DNA of 64,000 bases from Thalassotalea euphylliae. GTDB taxonomy: Bacteria > Pseudomonadota > Gammaproteobacteria > Enterobacterales > Alteromonadaceae. Position 1 is the first letter of the stretch. Every line of letters begins with the position of its first letter. Where the stretch lies: positions 2,604,001 through 2,668,000 of the forward strand of contig NZ_QUOT01000001.1 in assembly GCF_003390375.1 (NCBI RefSeq), given 5' to 3'. Below are positions 54,552-63,903 of this stretch, piece after piece. The position numbers were made by a program, and so were the translations under genes. The notes beneath the pieces are model-generated. The model was given only the letters and a program-made list of their open reading frames with translations, was not told where the DNA came from and did not search any database.

Positions 54552-56464
54552 TTAAGGCTATGATTATTCGGTGCTTAGCCTTGCTATGTTTGTGCTATTC
54601 GCTTGTCGTTGCCGCAAGTCATGACGTAGTGCATTTGACCAAAGCACCTCAAGGAAGTGCACTTGGTGCCTTGGGAAATAGCACCGTTGAAATTAGCGCC
54701 TTATACAAGGTTTCTCAGGATGACATCCAAACTCCCCCAAAAACTATAGAGCAAATTGCTAGTGCTGATACTGCTTGGCAGAAGTTCGATTCACAGCATT
54801 TACCAATTGCCGAAGGAGGTAATTGGTACAAGGTAGTTATTTATAACCCTAATCAGGCATTCGCGACAAGTTTTGTTACCTTAGGTAACGATATTGTTTT
54901 TAGCTCGTTTAATGTGTTTAGTGAAGCTCACGGTCAGCAAATACACCAAGAATCAACGACGCTGTTAGCGACTAATCATTGGTTAACGGAATTAACGTTA
55001 GCGCCTAACGAATATCGCACGCTATATATTCAATTACTCTCTAGCAGTGAATTATATCGCCCGATTAGTGTTGAAAGTGGTCAGCAATTTACGACTAAAC
55101 AAGGGAGTTTACAGTATCGCAATGCTTTTGCGGTTGGTGCGGTTGTGGCGATTGCTATTATGTCGTTATTGCTGGGGATCACGGTTAGAGACAAAGCACT
55201 CGCTTGGCTGTCAGTTTATTTTTTCATACGTGCAGGCTTGCTCTCTGTATTGGTGGGCGGTCACCTCTATTACCTCTTCCCGAATCATGACGAACTCAGA
55301 GGTATAGAGTTATTAGCCTTGGTTGGTCTAAGCACCTTGGCATTTATCTGGTTTACTATTTACCTCTTCCAATTGACTAAACACATGCCAAGTGTGGTCA
55401 AGTTTGCAAAGTTTGTGTCGCTGCTATTGATTGCTATCTCACTAGTCAGTTTCTACTTGCCACTTTCAGCTATCGTGCTGTCAACCAACATAATTTTCAT
55501 TGCGATGTTGGTTGCTCTGTTTACACTTGGGTTGTATTTGCACCAACGCAAGCAAAGATTGGCCTTGCTATTCAGCGTCATAATGGCAGTGCAATTTTTG
55601 TTTGGATTAATTATATCGCTCGGCCTGTTTTTTGATATTTCACCATTTAGTGCACGCGAGTCACTCTTGGTTGTTTCATTCTTGTTTAACGTAATACTTG
55701 TCGTGGTTTTAATCTGTCGTATGTACTACTACCAGATGCAAGACAAGCAGTTAGCGCAAAAGCAAGCGTTAGCGAACGCAATGACTTCTAAGCAAGCTCA
55801 TGAAAAACTGATAGCGCTGCAAGAAGAAAACCAAGAAGAGTTGGAACAAAGAGTGCAAGAGCGCACGCTAGAATTAAACATTGCGCTGACTGAACTGGAA
55901 GAAGCGAATCGCGAGTTAGAGCAAAAGAATACCATCGACGAATTGACGGGGTTATATAATCGCCGCTTTTACGATCAGCGTATGCTCGCCGAGTATCGCC
56001 GCAGTAAACGAAATCTAACGCCGCTAAGCCTTGTAGTTATTGACCTTGATTACTTTAAACGGGTCAATGATAAATACGGTCACCTTGCGGGTGATCAGTG
56101 TTTAAGCTGGCTAGCTCAACATATCAAGCAAAGCTTGAAGCGCAGTACCGATATTGGTTGCCGATACGGCGGTGAAGAGTTTTGCTTAATTTTACCCGAT
56201 ACCGATCAAGCGGGCGCGATTAACCTTGCTGAAGAGTTAAGAAAAGCAGTGCAGTCGTTTGATTTTGTTTATCACGAACAACACATTGCATTGACCGTAA
56301 GTTGCGGCATTGCCACTTATACGCAGCAAGAACACATCGAGCCTGCACACATCTTCTGTGCGGCCGACAAGGCCTTGTATCAAGCGAAACACAATGGTCG
56401 CAACCAAATTAAAACCCAAGATATTTCCCCAGACTTATTGATTCAGGAGCACTCTCATGACTAA
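54548..56464 (+). CDS. 7TMR-DISM diguanylate cyclase
   Basis: A 638-residue membrane protein: signal peptide, a periplasmic 7TMR-DISMED2 sensor domain (~25-185, with EGGNWYKVVIYNPNQAF), seven hydrophobic segments (~193-400), a short coiled coil (EELEQRVQERTLELNIALTE) and a C-terminal GGDEF domain (DELTGLYNRRFYDQR; GCRYGGEEFCLILPD, ~550-564; intact GGEEF). It should make c-di-GMP in response to an extracytoplasmic ligand. Overlaps tatD by 4 bp and hemB by 8 bp, so it is embedded in the tatD-hemB operon. Confidence 0.92.
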   Translation: MIKAMIIRCLALLCLCYSLVVAASHDVVHLTKAPQGSALGALGNSTVEISALYKVSQDDIQTPPKTIEQIASADTAWQKFDSQHLPIAEGGNWYKVVIYNPNQAFATSFVTLGNDIVFSSFNVFSEAHGQQIHQESTTLLATNHWLTELTLAPNEYRTLYIQLLSSSELYRPISVESGQQFTTKQGSLQYRNAFAVGAVVAIAIMSLLLGITVRDKALAWLSVYFFIRAGLLSVLVGGHLYYLFPNHDELRGIELLALVGLSTLAFIWFTIYLFQLTKHMPSVVKFAKFVSLLLIAISLVSFYLPLSAIVLSTNIIFIAMLVALFTLGLYLHQRKQRLALLFSVIMAVQFLFGLIISLGLFFDISPFSARESLLVVSFLFNVILVVVLICRMYYYQMQDKQLAQKQALANAMTSKQAHEKLIALQEENQEELEQRVQERTLELNIALTELEEANRELEQKNTIDELTGLYNRRFYDQRMLAEYRRSKRNLTPLSLVVIDLDYFKRVNDKYGHLAGDQCLSWLAQHIKQSLKRSTDIGCRYGGEEFCLILPDTDQAGAINLAEELRKAVQSFDFVYHEQHIALTVSCGIATYTQQEHIEPAHIFCAADKALYQAKHNGRNQIKTQDISPDLLIQEHSHD

Positions 56465-57467
56465 TGCCTTTGGCCAGTACCCTGCTCGACGTATGCGCCG
56501 TATGCGTAAAGATGATTTCTCTCGCCGCTTGATGGCAGAGCATCAATTAACGGTAAATGACTTAATTTATCCAGTCTTTGTTTTAGAAGGCGAGAATCAG
56601 CGTGAAGTTGTAGAGTCAATGCCAGGCGTAGAACGCAAGAGCATTGATTTGCTGCTTGAAGAAGCGAAAGAGCTCGTTGAGCTGGGCGTACCAGCTGTCG
56701 CTTTATTTCCAGTGACACCGCAAGCACAGAAGTCGTTAATGGCTGAAGAAGCCTACAACCCTGATGGATTGGCACAACGCGCTGTACGTGCATTAAAATC
56801 GGCTTTTCCAGAGCTAGGTGTTATTACCGATGTTGCATTAGATCCATTCACTACCCATGGCCAAGATGGCATTATTGATGAAGACGGTTACGTGATTAAC
56901 GAAGTCACGAAAGACATTTTGGTGAAACAAGCGTTGTCTCATGCACAAGCCGGCGCTGATGTTGTCGCGCCGTCTGATATGATGGATGGTCGAGTAGGCG
57001 CAATTCGCGAAGCGCTTGAAGCGGCAGGACACTTCAATACTCGCATACTTGCATACTCTGCTAAATATGCCTCTAATTACTATGGCCCGTTCCGTGATGC
57101 GGTTGGCTCTAGCGGTAACCTCAAAGGTGGTAACAAGTATACCTATCAAATGGATCCGGCTAATAGTGATGAAGCAATGCATGAAATTGCGCAAGACATT
57201 GCTGAAGGCGCAGATATGGTAATGGTAAAGCCGGGTATGCCTTATCTTGATATTGTTCGCCGTGTTAAAGACGAATTTGCCGTGCCTACATATGCTTATC
57301 AAGTGAGTGGAGAGTACGCCATGCATATGGCCGCAATTCAAAACGGCTGGTTAGCGGAAAAACCTTGTGTAATGGAAGGTTTACTTGCCTTTAAACGTGC
57401 TGGCGCTGATGGCATTTTAACCTATTTTGCCAAGCAAGTTGCTCGTTGGTTAAAAGAAGAAAGCTAG
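56457..57467 (+). CDS. hemB: Delta-aminolevulinic acid dehydratase (porphobilinogen synthase)
   Basis: A 336-residue enzyme joining two 5-aminolevulinate molecules into porphobilinogen for haem. Motifs include RMRRMRKDDFSRRLMAEHQL, a metal-site segment DVALDPFTTHGQDG (~122-135) in which zinc-type cysteines are replaced, the Schiff-base lysine in AYSAKYASNYYGPFRDA (~200-216) and MVMVKPGMPYLDIVRRV (second lysine). Length is standard. Absence of the cysteine triad suggests a magnesium-dependent type. Confidence 0.96.
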   Translation: MTNAFGQYPARRMRRMRKDDFSRRLMAEHQLTVNDLIYPVFVLEGENQREVVESMPGVERKSIDLLLEEAKELVELGVPAVALFPVTPQAQKSLMAEEAYNPDGLAQRAVRALKSAFPELGVITDVALDPFTTHGQDGIIDEDGYVINEVTKDILVKQALSHAQAGADVVAPSDMMDGRVGAIREALEAAGHFNTRILAYSAKYASNYYGPFRDAVGSSGNLKGGNKYTYQMDPANSDEAMHEIAQDIAEGADMVMVKPGMPYLDIVRRVKDEFAVPTYAYQVSGEYAMHMAAIQNGWLAEKPCVMEGLLAFKRAGADGILTYFAKQVARWLKEES

Positions 57468-57581
57468 CTTTTATGCTCACCTTTTAGTTCCAACCCAACA
57501 ATCAGATACCCGATCACCTGATATGGCATTGGGTATCTATTGTTAATCTATTTAGTCAGGCACACTGCGACTTGTGCTGTG

Positions 57582-59087
57582 TTAACAAGCGATGGTCAGA
57601 TCTAGACCTAGTGCAAGAAGTTGCTGACGTTCATGAAGCAATTCGTCACTAATTAACGGATGCTCTTCTAACCACTGGCTTGGCAAACATAAATTTATCA
57701 TTTGCTCGTTAACACTGGTGTTGTATTGTGGCAAAACGTCGTCTTTTCGGCGGCGACACAAAATAATCGCTAATCGCAATATCGCTAAAAGCCGAGTGGC
57801 GGTTAACGTATCTGTAATTGCCAATTCTGCCATCGCTTTGGCTGGAATATCACCTTTGGAGAGCCTCACTAAATTTACCAAAAGCTGACGTTCTGTTTGA
57901 TCAAAACCCGGTAAATCGGCGTGTTGCAAAATATAAGCACCGTGGCGCTGATGATTTTTGTATGACAGTAATAAGCCGACTTCATGTAATTGGCAGGCAC
58001 AGCTTACTAGCTGTTTTAGGTTGTCGTCGTGCAATTGCCAATTATCAGCATAACCGTTGAACAAGTGCATTGCTTGGTGACTGACCCGTTCAGCGTGAGC
58101 GACATCGATATGAAAACGCTCAACTAAAGAGTCGACCGTACGCGTTCTGATATGCAATGAACGCATATCTGGCAGCATCTCGTAGAGTAAACCCTCGCGC
58201 AAAGCGCCGCTAGAAAGCTGCAAGGCGTTAATTTCGAAGGTTTCAAATAATGCAATCAGAATCGCTAAACCACTGGCCAGTACAGGTGAACGTTCACTGG
58301 TTAATCCGCCGATATTGATTTGCTCAACTTGCCCAGCGTTTATCAGTTGTGCTTTGACTTCCTGCATAAAAGCTAGGGTGACAATGGCAGAACGGTTTTG
58401 GTGCATTAATATTTCTGCTAACGCTTGCATCGTGCCAGAGCCACCGAGCACATGTTGCCAATTAAAGTCGCTGTATTGCGCAATGTATGGCAACAGGTGT
58501 GATTTCGCTTCGGCAATGGCCTTACTAAATGCTGCTTCATCAATGTGACCGGCACAGAAAAACTGCTGATTAAAGGTAACACAGCCCATATTTAAACTGA
58601 TGGCATGGTGAATATCGAAATCTTCGCCAGCGATAATCTCGGTACTGGCTCCACCAATATCTAAGACTAACTTTCGCGAGCTGCATTCACTCGTATGTGC
58701 CACACCTAAGTAGATACGCTCTGCCTCTTCAATACCCGAAAGTAATCGCACTGGCTGTTTTAATACGGCTTGTGCACGAGAGAGAAAGTGATCAGCGTTG
58801 TTGGCAATGCGCAAGGTTGCAGTCGCCACAATACGGATATTTTCTGGCGCGATATCTTGTAAACGCTCTGCAAAAAAGCTCAAACATTCAAGGCCGCGAC
58901 CAATGGCTTCTTCTGATAAGTTCAGTTGCTCGTCTAAGCCTGAGGCAAGGCGCACCTTGCGCTTTACCTTGTCAACCGTTTGTACGCCATCTGCGACTAA
59001 ACGAGTGATCAACATATGAAAGCTATTTGAGCCCAAGTCGATCACCGCATAAAGTGGGCTAGGTGCGGCGTACTGCTGACTTTTCAT
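57582..59087 (-). CDS. gppA: Ppx/GppA-family phosphatase
   Basis: A 501-residue protein of the exopolyphosphatase / guanosine pentaphosphatase family: YAVIDLGSNSFHMLI (~14-28, ASKHA phosphate loop), ATATLRIANNADHFL, a second phosphate loop KLVLDIGGASTEII (~138-151) and a C-terminal HD-like helical domain (SCACQLHEVGLLLSYKNHQR). It hydrolyses polyphosphate and/or pppGpp. Sequence alone does not separate Ppx from GppA. The rhlB-gppA / trxA / rho order matches gppA of E. coli, so that symbol is preferred. It lies 3 bp after rhlB. Confidence 0.85.
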   Translation of the reverse strand: MKSQQYAAPSPLYAVIDLGSNSFHMLITRLVADGVQTVDKVKRKVRLASGLDEQLNLSEEAIGRGLECLSFFAERLQDIAPENIRIVATATLRIANNADHFLSRAQAVLKQPVRLLSGIEEAERIYLGVAHTSECSSRKLVLDIGGASTEIIAGEDFDIHHAISLNMGCVTFNQQFFCAGHIDEAAFSKAIAEAKSHLLPYIAQYSDFNWQHVLGGSGTMQALAEILMHQNRSAIVTLAFMQEVKAQLINAGQVEQINIGGLTSERSPVLASGLAILIALFETFEINALQLSSGALREGLLYEMLPDMRSLHIRTRTVDSLVERFHIDVAHAERVSHQAMHLFNGYADNWQLHDDNLKQLVSCACQLHEVGLLLSYKNHQRHGAYILQHADLPGFDQTERQLLVNLVRLSKGDIPAKAMAELAITDTLTATRLLAILRLAIILCRRRKDDVLPQYNTSVNEQMINLCLPSQWLEEHPLISDELLHERQQLLALGLDLTIAC

Positions 59088-59090
59088 TGC

Positions 59091-60338
59091 TTATCTGCGT
59101 CCGTTTCGCGCTCTGTTTTGACCACCGTTGTGTGGCTTATGGCGACGGTGACGAGGCTTAGGCTTAGGTAGGTCTGTTAGCAGCGCATCAGGGTCGTACT
59201 TACTGACCGGCAGTGTATGACCAATATAGTTTTCAATGGCTGGCAGGTTGAAAACGTAATCTTCACAAGCAAAGCTTATAGCATGACCAGTCTCGCCCGC
59301 GCGCCCAGTACGACCAATGCGATGGACATAATCTTCAAAGTCGTCTGGTAAGTCGTAATTAAATACGTGCGTAACTGCCGGAATGTGCAAACCACGTGCG
59401 GCGACATCGGTTGCCACCAAAATATCTAGGTGCCCTTTTGTGAACTGCTCTAGAATTTTCAGGCGTTTTTTCTGCATCACGTCGCCAGTTAACAGGCCAA
59501 CGCGCACTTTGTCAGCATCAAGGTGGGCATAAATGCTGTCACACATGTGTTTGGTATTGGCGAAAATAATAGCTTTTTCTGGCCACTCTTCTTCAACAAG
59601 GGTTTGCAATAACGCCATTTTGTCATCGTTTGATGGATAGAAGAGCTCTTCGGTAATACGCGTATTGGTTTTTTGCTCTGGGGCAACTTCGACACTGACC
59701 GGATCGTTCATATGCTCAAACGCAAGCTCTTTCACGCGAAACGATAAAGTCGCAGAAAATAGCATATTCAAGCGCTTGGCGGCCGCTGGCATTTTGCGGA
59801 ACATATAGCGAATGTCTTTAATAAACCCTAAATCGAACATGCGATCGGCTTCATCAAGGACAACAACTTCGATATTGCTTAGCTGATAAACGCCCTGTTT
59901 GAAGTAGTCAATTAATCGGCCACAAGTACCAATTAAAATATCTACCCCTTGCTCCAACTCTTGGCGTTGAGATTCATAACCTTCGCCCCCATATACCACA
60001 CCAAGGCGTAATCCCGTGCTTTTGGCCATAGCTTTTGCATCGTTGTGAATTTGAATCGCTAATTCACGCGTTGGTGCCATGATTAAGGCGCGCGGCTGAT
60101 TATGATCAACTTTGCCTTGTTGCAATAAGTGGTGAAAGGTTGCAGATAAAAATGCGATGGTTTTACCTTCGCCGGTTTGTGCTTGACCAGCGATATCTTT
60201 GCCTGCTAGCAAAACAGGTAACGATTTTGCTTGAATATTGGTGCAGTGCTCGAAGCCCATAGCTTCAAGGCCTGTAACAACTTGCGGAGCAAGCCCAAGG
60301 TCGGCAAACTTGGTTTCAGTTAAGTGTGTTTTTTTCAT
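59091..60338 (-). CDS. rhlB: ATP-dependent RNA helicase RhlB
   Basis: A 415-residue DEAD-box helicase: Q motif FADLGLAPQVVTGLEAMGFE, motif I AQTGEGKTIAFL (~53-64), PTRELAIQ, DEAD (~163) within VVLDEADRMFDLGFI, SAT (~195), then VATDVAARGLHIP and HRIGRTGRAGE. The basic, Arg/Asn-rich tail (RHRRHKPHNGGQNRARNGRR) is typical of RhlB. In E. coli RhlB works in the RNA degradosome with RNase E. First gene of rhlB-gppA, divergent from trxA. Confidence 0.95.
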   Translation of the reverse strand: MKKTHLTETKFADLGLAPQVVTGLEAMGFEHCTNIQAKSLPVLLAGKDIAGQAQTGEGKTIAFLSATFHHLLQQGKVDHNQPRALIMAPTRELAIQIHNDAKAMAKSTGLRLGVVYGGEGYESQRQELEQGVDILIGTCGRLIDYFKQGVYQLSNIEVVVLDEADRMFDLGFIKDIRYMFRKMPAAAKRLNMLFSATLSFRVKELAFEHMNDPVSVEVAPEQKTNTRITEELFYPSNDDKMALLQTLVEEEWPEKAIIFANTKHMCDSIYAHLDADKVRVGLLTGDVMQKKRLKILEQFTKGHLDILVATDVAARGLHIPAVTHVFNYDLPDDFEDYVHRIGRTGRAGETGHAISFACEDYVFNLPAIENYIGHTLPVSKYDPDALLTDLPKPKPRHRRHKPHNGGQNRARNGRR

Positions 60339-60547
60339 GCAGCAAGCTTAACAGGTTATCAGGCGTTAAAAAATGATTGATAACAGGAAAACGCGAAAAA
60401 CAGGCCAACTTGGCGGCGCAAGCGAAACAAACGACCTAAATTGCACTTGGTATAATAAAAAACTCTATTGAATTATTCGCATAACTATATCAGCAAGGTA
60501 TACTCTTGCTCGTATAACTTGCAAGGTATCTAGTAACGGAGAAAGAA

Positions 60548-60874
60548 ATGAGCGATAAAATACTTCAGCTAACAGACGACAGCTTTGACGCTGATGTAAT
60601 CAACGCATCAGGTTTAGTATTGGTTGATTTTTGGGCTGAATGGTGTGGTCCTTGTAAAATGATTGCCCCACTACTTGACGATATTGCGCAAGAGTATGAC
60701 GGCCAGCTTACTGTTGGTAAATTAAACATTGACCAAAATGCAGGTACTCCACCAAAGTACGGTATTCGCGGTATCCCAACGTTATTGTTATTCAAAGACG
60801 GTAACGTTGCGGACACTAAAGTAGGCGCATTATCAAAAACTCAATTAAAAGAGTTTATTGACGCAAACCTATAA
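60548..60874 (+). CDS. trxA: Thioredoxin 1
   Basis: A 108-residue thioredoxin with the active site WAEWCGPCKMIAP (~29-41), a conserved cis-Pro in IRGIPTLLLF (~71-80) and the usual length. It reduces protein disulfides with thioredoxin reductase. GGAGAAAG ribosome site; followed by a terminator before rho. Confidence 0.98.
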   Translation: MSDKILQLTDDSFDADVINASGLVLVDFWAEWCGPCKMIAPLLDDIAQEYDGQLTVGKLNIDQNAGTPPKYGIRGIPTLLLFKDGNVADTKVGALSKTQLKEFIDANL

Positions 60875-60883
60875 GTGATCAAC

Positions 60884-60913
60884 GAAAAGCTCAGCCATTG
60901 CTGAGCTTTTTCT
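60884..60913 (+). terminator. Intrinsic terminator after trxA
   Basis: GAAAAGCTCAG(C) and CTGAGCTTTTTC form a stem of about 11 bp ending in a T-run, 10 bp beyond the trxA stop. Confidence 0.9.
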
Positions 60914-61087
60914 TTGGCGCTTGAAAAGCATTTGAATAATTAGAATAAACAAGGCGCTTACTTTACCTAGCAAGTTTTTAATGCTAACTTTAACCCTGTA
61001 GTAACACATACCTAAACCCTATTCTTACGTCCAAGCACTGCCAGCAGGCAACACATAACAACATTTTATTGTTTAAGAACATCTACT

Positions 61088-62347
61088 ATGAATCTTACTG
61101 AACTCAAACAGAAGTCCATCAGCGAATTGGTTGCTTTAGCCGAGTCGATGAAGCTTGATAATCTAGCTCGTAACCGTAAACAAGACATTATTTTCGCAAT
61201 TCTAAAAGCGCATGCTAAAAGCGGTGAAGACATTTTCGGTAGCGGTGTGTTGGAAATTTTACAAGACGGTTTTGGCTTCTTGCGTTCAGCTGACTCTTCG
61301 TACCTTGCTGGCCCAGATGATATTTACGTATCACCAAGCCAAATTCGCCGTTTCAGCTTGCGCACCGGTGATACGATTCAAGGTAAGATTCGTCCGCCAA
61401 AAGATGGCGAACGCTACTTTGCGCTATTGAAAGTTAATGAAGTTAACTTTGATAAGCCAGAGAACTCACGTAACAAGATTTTATTTGAAAACTTAACGCC
61501 TGTTCACTGTGACTCACGTATGGTGATGGAGCGCGGTAATGGTTCTACAGAAGATATTACTGCCCGTGTATTAGACCTAGCTTCACCAATTGGTAAAGGC
61601 CAACGTGGTTTGATTGTGGCACCACCAAAAGCGGGTAAAACGCTATTACTCCAGAACATTGCACAAAGCATTGCTCATAACCACCCTGAGTGTGAGTTAA
61701 TGGTATTGCTTATCGACGAGCGCCCAGAAGAAGTTACCGAAATGCAGCGCCTAGTAAAAGGTGAAGTGGTTGCCTCTACGTTCGACGAACCAGCTAGTCG
61801 TCACGTACAAGTGGCTGAAATGGTGATTGAAAAAGCTAAGCGCTTAACTGAGCACAAAAAAGATGTGGTTATCTTACTCGACTCAATTACTCGTTTGGCA
61901 CGTGCGTACAACACCGTAATTCCATCGTCAGGTAAAATCCTAACCGGTGGTGTTGATGCCAATGCCCTGCACCGTCCTAAGCGTTTCTTTGGTGCTGCGC
62001 GTAACATCGAAGAAGGTGGTAGCTTAACCATTATTGCCACTGCACTAGTGGATACTGGCTCGAAAATGGATGAAGTTATTTACGAAGAATTCAAAGGTAC
62101 AGGTAATATGGAACTGCACCTATCTCGTAAAGTAGCTGAAAAACGTGTATTCCCAGCAATTCACTTTAATCGCAGTGGTACGCGCCGCGAAGAATTGCTA
62201 ACTAAGCAAGATGAACTGCAAAAAATGTGGATTTTGCGCAAGATTGTCCACGAAATGGGCGAAATCGATGCGATGGAATTCCTTATCGATAAGTTGGCAA
62301 TGACCAAAACCAACGATGAATTCTTCGACTCAATGAAACGTAAGTAG
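61088..62347 (+). CDS. rho: Transcription termination factor Rho
   Basis: A 419-residue hexameric RNA helicase: N-terminal helix bundle (MNLTELKQKSISELVALAES), the RNA-binding cold-shock-like domain (GVLEILQDGFGFLRSADSSY), Walker A APPKAGKTLLLQNIA (~178-192), Walker B VVILLDSITRLARAYNTV (~258-275) and the Q/R loops. The 213-bp leader between trxA and rho may hold Rho autoregulation. Followed by a strong terminator. Confidence 0.98.
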   Translation: MNLTELKQKSISELVALAESMKLDNLARNRKQDIIFAILKAHAKSGEDIFGSGVLEILQDGFGFLRSADSSYLAGPDDIYVSPSQIRRFSLRTGDTIQGKIRPPKDGERYFALLKVNEVNFDKPENSRNKILFENLTPVHCDSRMVMERGNGSTEDITARVLDLASPIGKGQRGLIVAPPKAGKTLLLQNIAQSIAHNHPECELMVLLIDERPEEVTEMQRLVKGEVVASTFDEPASRHVQVAEMVIEKAKRLTEHKKDVVILLDSITRLARAYNTVIPSSGKILTGGVDANALHRPKRFFGAARNIEEGGSLTIIATALVDTGSKMDEVIYEEFKGTGNMELHLSRKVAEKRVFPAIHFNRSGTRREELLTKQDELQKMWILRKIVHEMGEIDAMEFLIDKLAMTKTNDEFFDSMKRK

Positions 62348-62363
62348 TACGATTCTTTGATTG

Positions 62364-62391
62364 AAAAACACCGGCTAAGCTGGTGTTTTTT
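62364..62391 (+). terminator. Intrinsic terminator after rho
   Basis: AAAAACACCGGCT and AGCTGGTGTTTTTT form a stem with one G-U pair and a T-run. Confidence 0.9.
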
Positions 62392-62457
62392 GTTTTCAGG
62401 CTTGATAAAGCGCATAACGAAAGCACCAGTTACTTACAACACAATCAATACTATTTA

Positions 62458-63195
62458 ATGAAACACCGATCACAGCTGACACTGCAACTATTTACTCTAC
62501 TGGCGAGCATGCTGCTAGCCTGTAAGGCGATAAGTGCTGAGCCAAAACTCGCTAAAATAGATGTGTTGGTTGAAGATGCCTACCCATTGCAGTACATGCA
62601 TAGGGGTAATTACCAAGGGCTAATGGCTGAGCAAGTTAAAAGTGTGTTACAAAAAGCCAACCTCGGTGAGTATCAGTTCAAGCTAATTCCCTGGCCAAGA
62701 GCGGTAGAGCAAGCTAAAACGGCTCCCAACACTCTGATTGTTGGCTTAGCGCGCACACCGTCACGCGAGCAAGATTATCAGTGGGTAACGCCGGTAGTTA
62801 GCCTCGATTATAATTTTTACAGCACAGCGCAAGTGATGCAGAGTAAAGAGATAACCGAGCACAGCATTAAATCGATGCGAGTCGGTACTGTAATCAACTC
62901 TATGCTTGACCAACACATAAGAGCGTCAGGCTTTACCCAAATACATGCTGTTCCATTTGCAGAGCAAAACTTTGATAAGTTAATGAATAACCGTATTGAC
63001 GTTATTCCAGCGAGCTCAAGTCATTTTATGGAGTCTTGTGTGTTAACTCGGCATGACTGTCATCGTTTTGTTAAAGTGCTACCTGTTGATATTGAAACTA
63101 AGACACTGTGGCTTGCCGCCAGTCAAACAACACACAAAGAGTTGATTAAACGTCTGCGTGAAGCTGCGCAAGTTAAGCCGCCTTTACTTCCATAA
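62458..63195 (+). CDS. Periplasmic substrate-binding protein (family 3)
   Basis: The ATG at 62458 gives a 245-residue product with a signal peptide (MKHRSQLTLQLFTLLASMLL, possible lipobox-like LLAC at 18-21, then AISAE). An in-frame ATG at 62383 lies within the rho terminator and is rejected. Family features are IDVLVEDAYPLQYMHRGNYQ, GLMAEQVKSVLQKAN, YQFKLIPWPRAVEQAK and MRVGTVINSMLDQHI. It is similar in kind to the protein at 37873-38715. No transporter is adjacent; ligand unknown. Confidence 0.8.
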   Translation: MKHRSQLTLQLFTLLASMLLACKAISAEPKLAKIDVLVEDAYPLQYMHRGNYQGLMAEQVKSVLQKANLGEYQFKLIPWPRAVEQAKTAPNTLIVGLARTPSREQDYQWVTPVVSLDYNFYSTAQVMQSKEITEHSIKSMRVGTVINSMLDQHIRASGFTQIHAVPFAEQNFDKLMNNRIDVIPASSSHFMESCVLTRHDCHRFVKVLPVDIETKTLWLAASQTTHKELIKRLREAAQVKPPLLP

Positions 63196-63283
63196 TTACT
63201 TGTTTCGATTAATTGTTAAAAGTAGCTAGCTTGCTTCAAGACCATTGGTTCACCTAGTTACTCGTTATTCATCAAAGGCCAGG

Positions 63284-63778
63284 CTAATTGTCAGGCTTAA
63301 CTCTTTCGTAATATCCATCAAATACTAGTTCCCATGTTTCCCCGTTATCTTTGCTGGTATACCAACGCTGAACTACAACCTCTTCACTGAACCGCTGCCA
63401 TGTAATTTTGTTCATCACTGGCGGGTTGTGTGGAACTATCAGTTCACCTGTTAAGGTCATTACATTACCTTTAAACTCACCATCGAGTTGCAGCAATAGG
63501 CCAGTATTATCAATCCAGGTTTGGTGCCAGCGTTTAGATAGTTGATCATAAATATTGAGACTCTTTCCTTCAAAACCAGACGGTGTTTGGTATTCTTCTA
63601 AGATGCCGCAACCATTGTTAATCAAGGAAACTTTACTGTTACTGACCTCATCATTGGCACTGTTCGTTACTTGCCAGTGACCAATCCAAAAATCGAACTG
63701 TCTATGGCTTTTGTCGTCACAAGCGCTTGAAGCAAAAGCAGTTAATGCGATAAGCAAAATAATAAGTTTACTGGTCAT
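63284..63778 (-). CDS. Secreted DUF1579-like protein
   Basis: From the ATG at 63778 (GAGG 6 bp upstream) the product has 164 residues, with a signal peptide ending near ASSAC (a lipobox-like end, so perhaps a lipoprotein). It has the family phrase HRQFDFWIGHWQVTNSAND and a beta-barrel-like body (MTLTGELIVPHNPPVMNKIT, VQRWYTSKDNGETWELVFDG). The family is a small calycin-like domain of unknown role. Transcribed alone, convergent with the substrate-binding gene. Confidence 0.75.
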   Translation of the reverse strand: MTSKLIILLIALTAFASSACDDKSHRQFDFWIGHWQVTNSANDEVSNSKVSLINNGCGILEEYQTPSGFEGKSLNIYDQLSKRWHQTWIDNTGLLLQLDGEFKGNVMTLTGELIVPHNPPVMNKITWQRFSEEVVVQRWYTSKDNGETWELVFDGYYERVKPDN

Positions 63779-63903
63779 AATTGGCCTCAAGTTCGTAATA
63801 GTCCAGTCTAACCTTAGCAGTATTATGTAAATTCACGTCAGGACATAGCGAGCGCTAGCGTCGCAAGTTATAATAGCAGCACTATTTTTGAGCAAAATAT
63901 AAT

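Noticed and set aside
56838..57341. 167-codon frame antisense to hemB
   Set aside because: Shadow of hemB with cysteine/histidine-rich nonsense composition.
62383..62457. Upstream ATG for the second substrate-binding protein
   Set aside because: It lies in the rho terminator; the ATG at 62458 starts a proper signal peptide.
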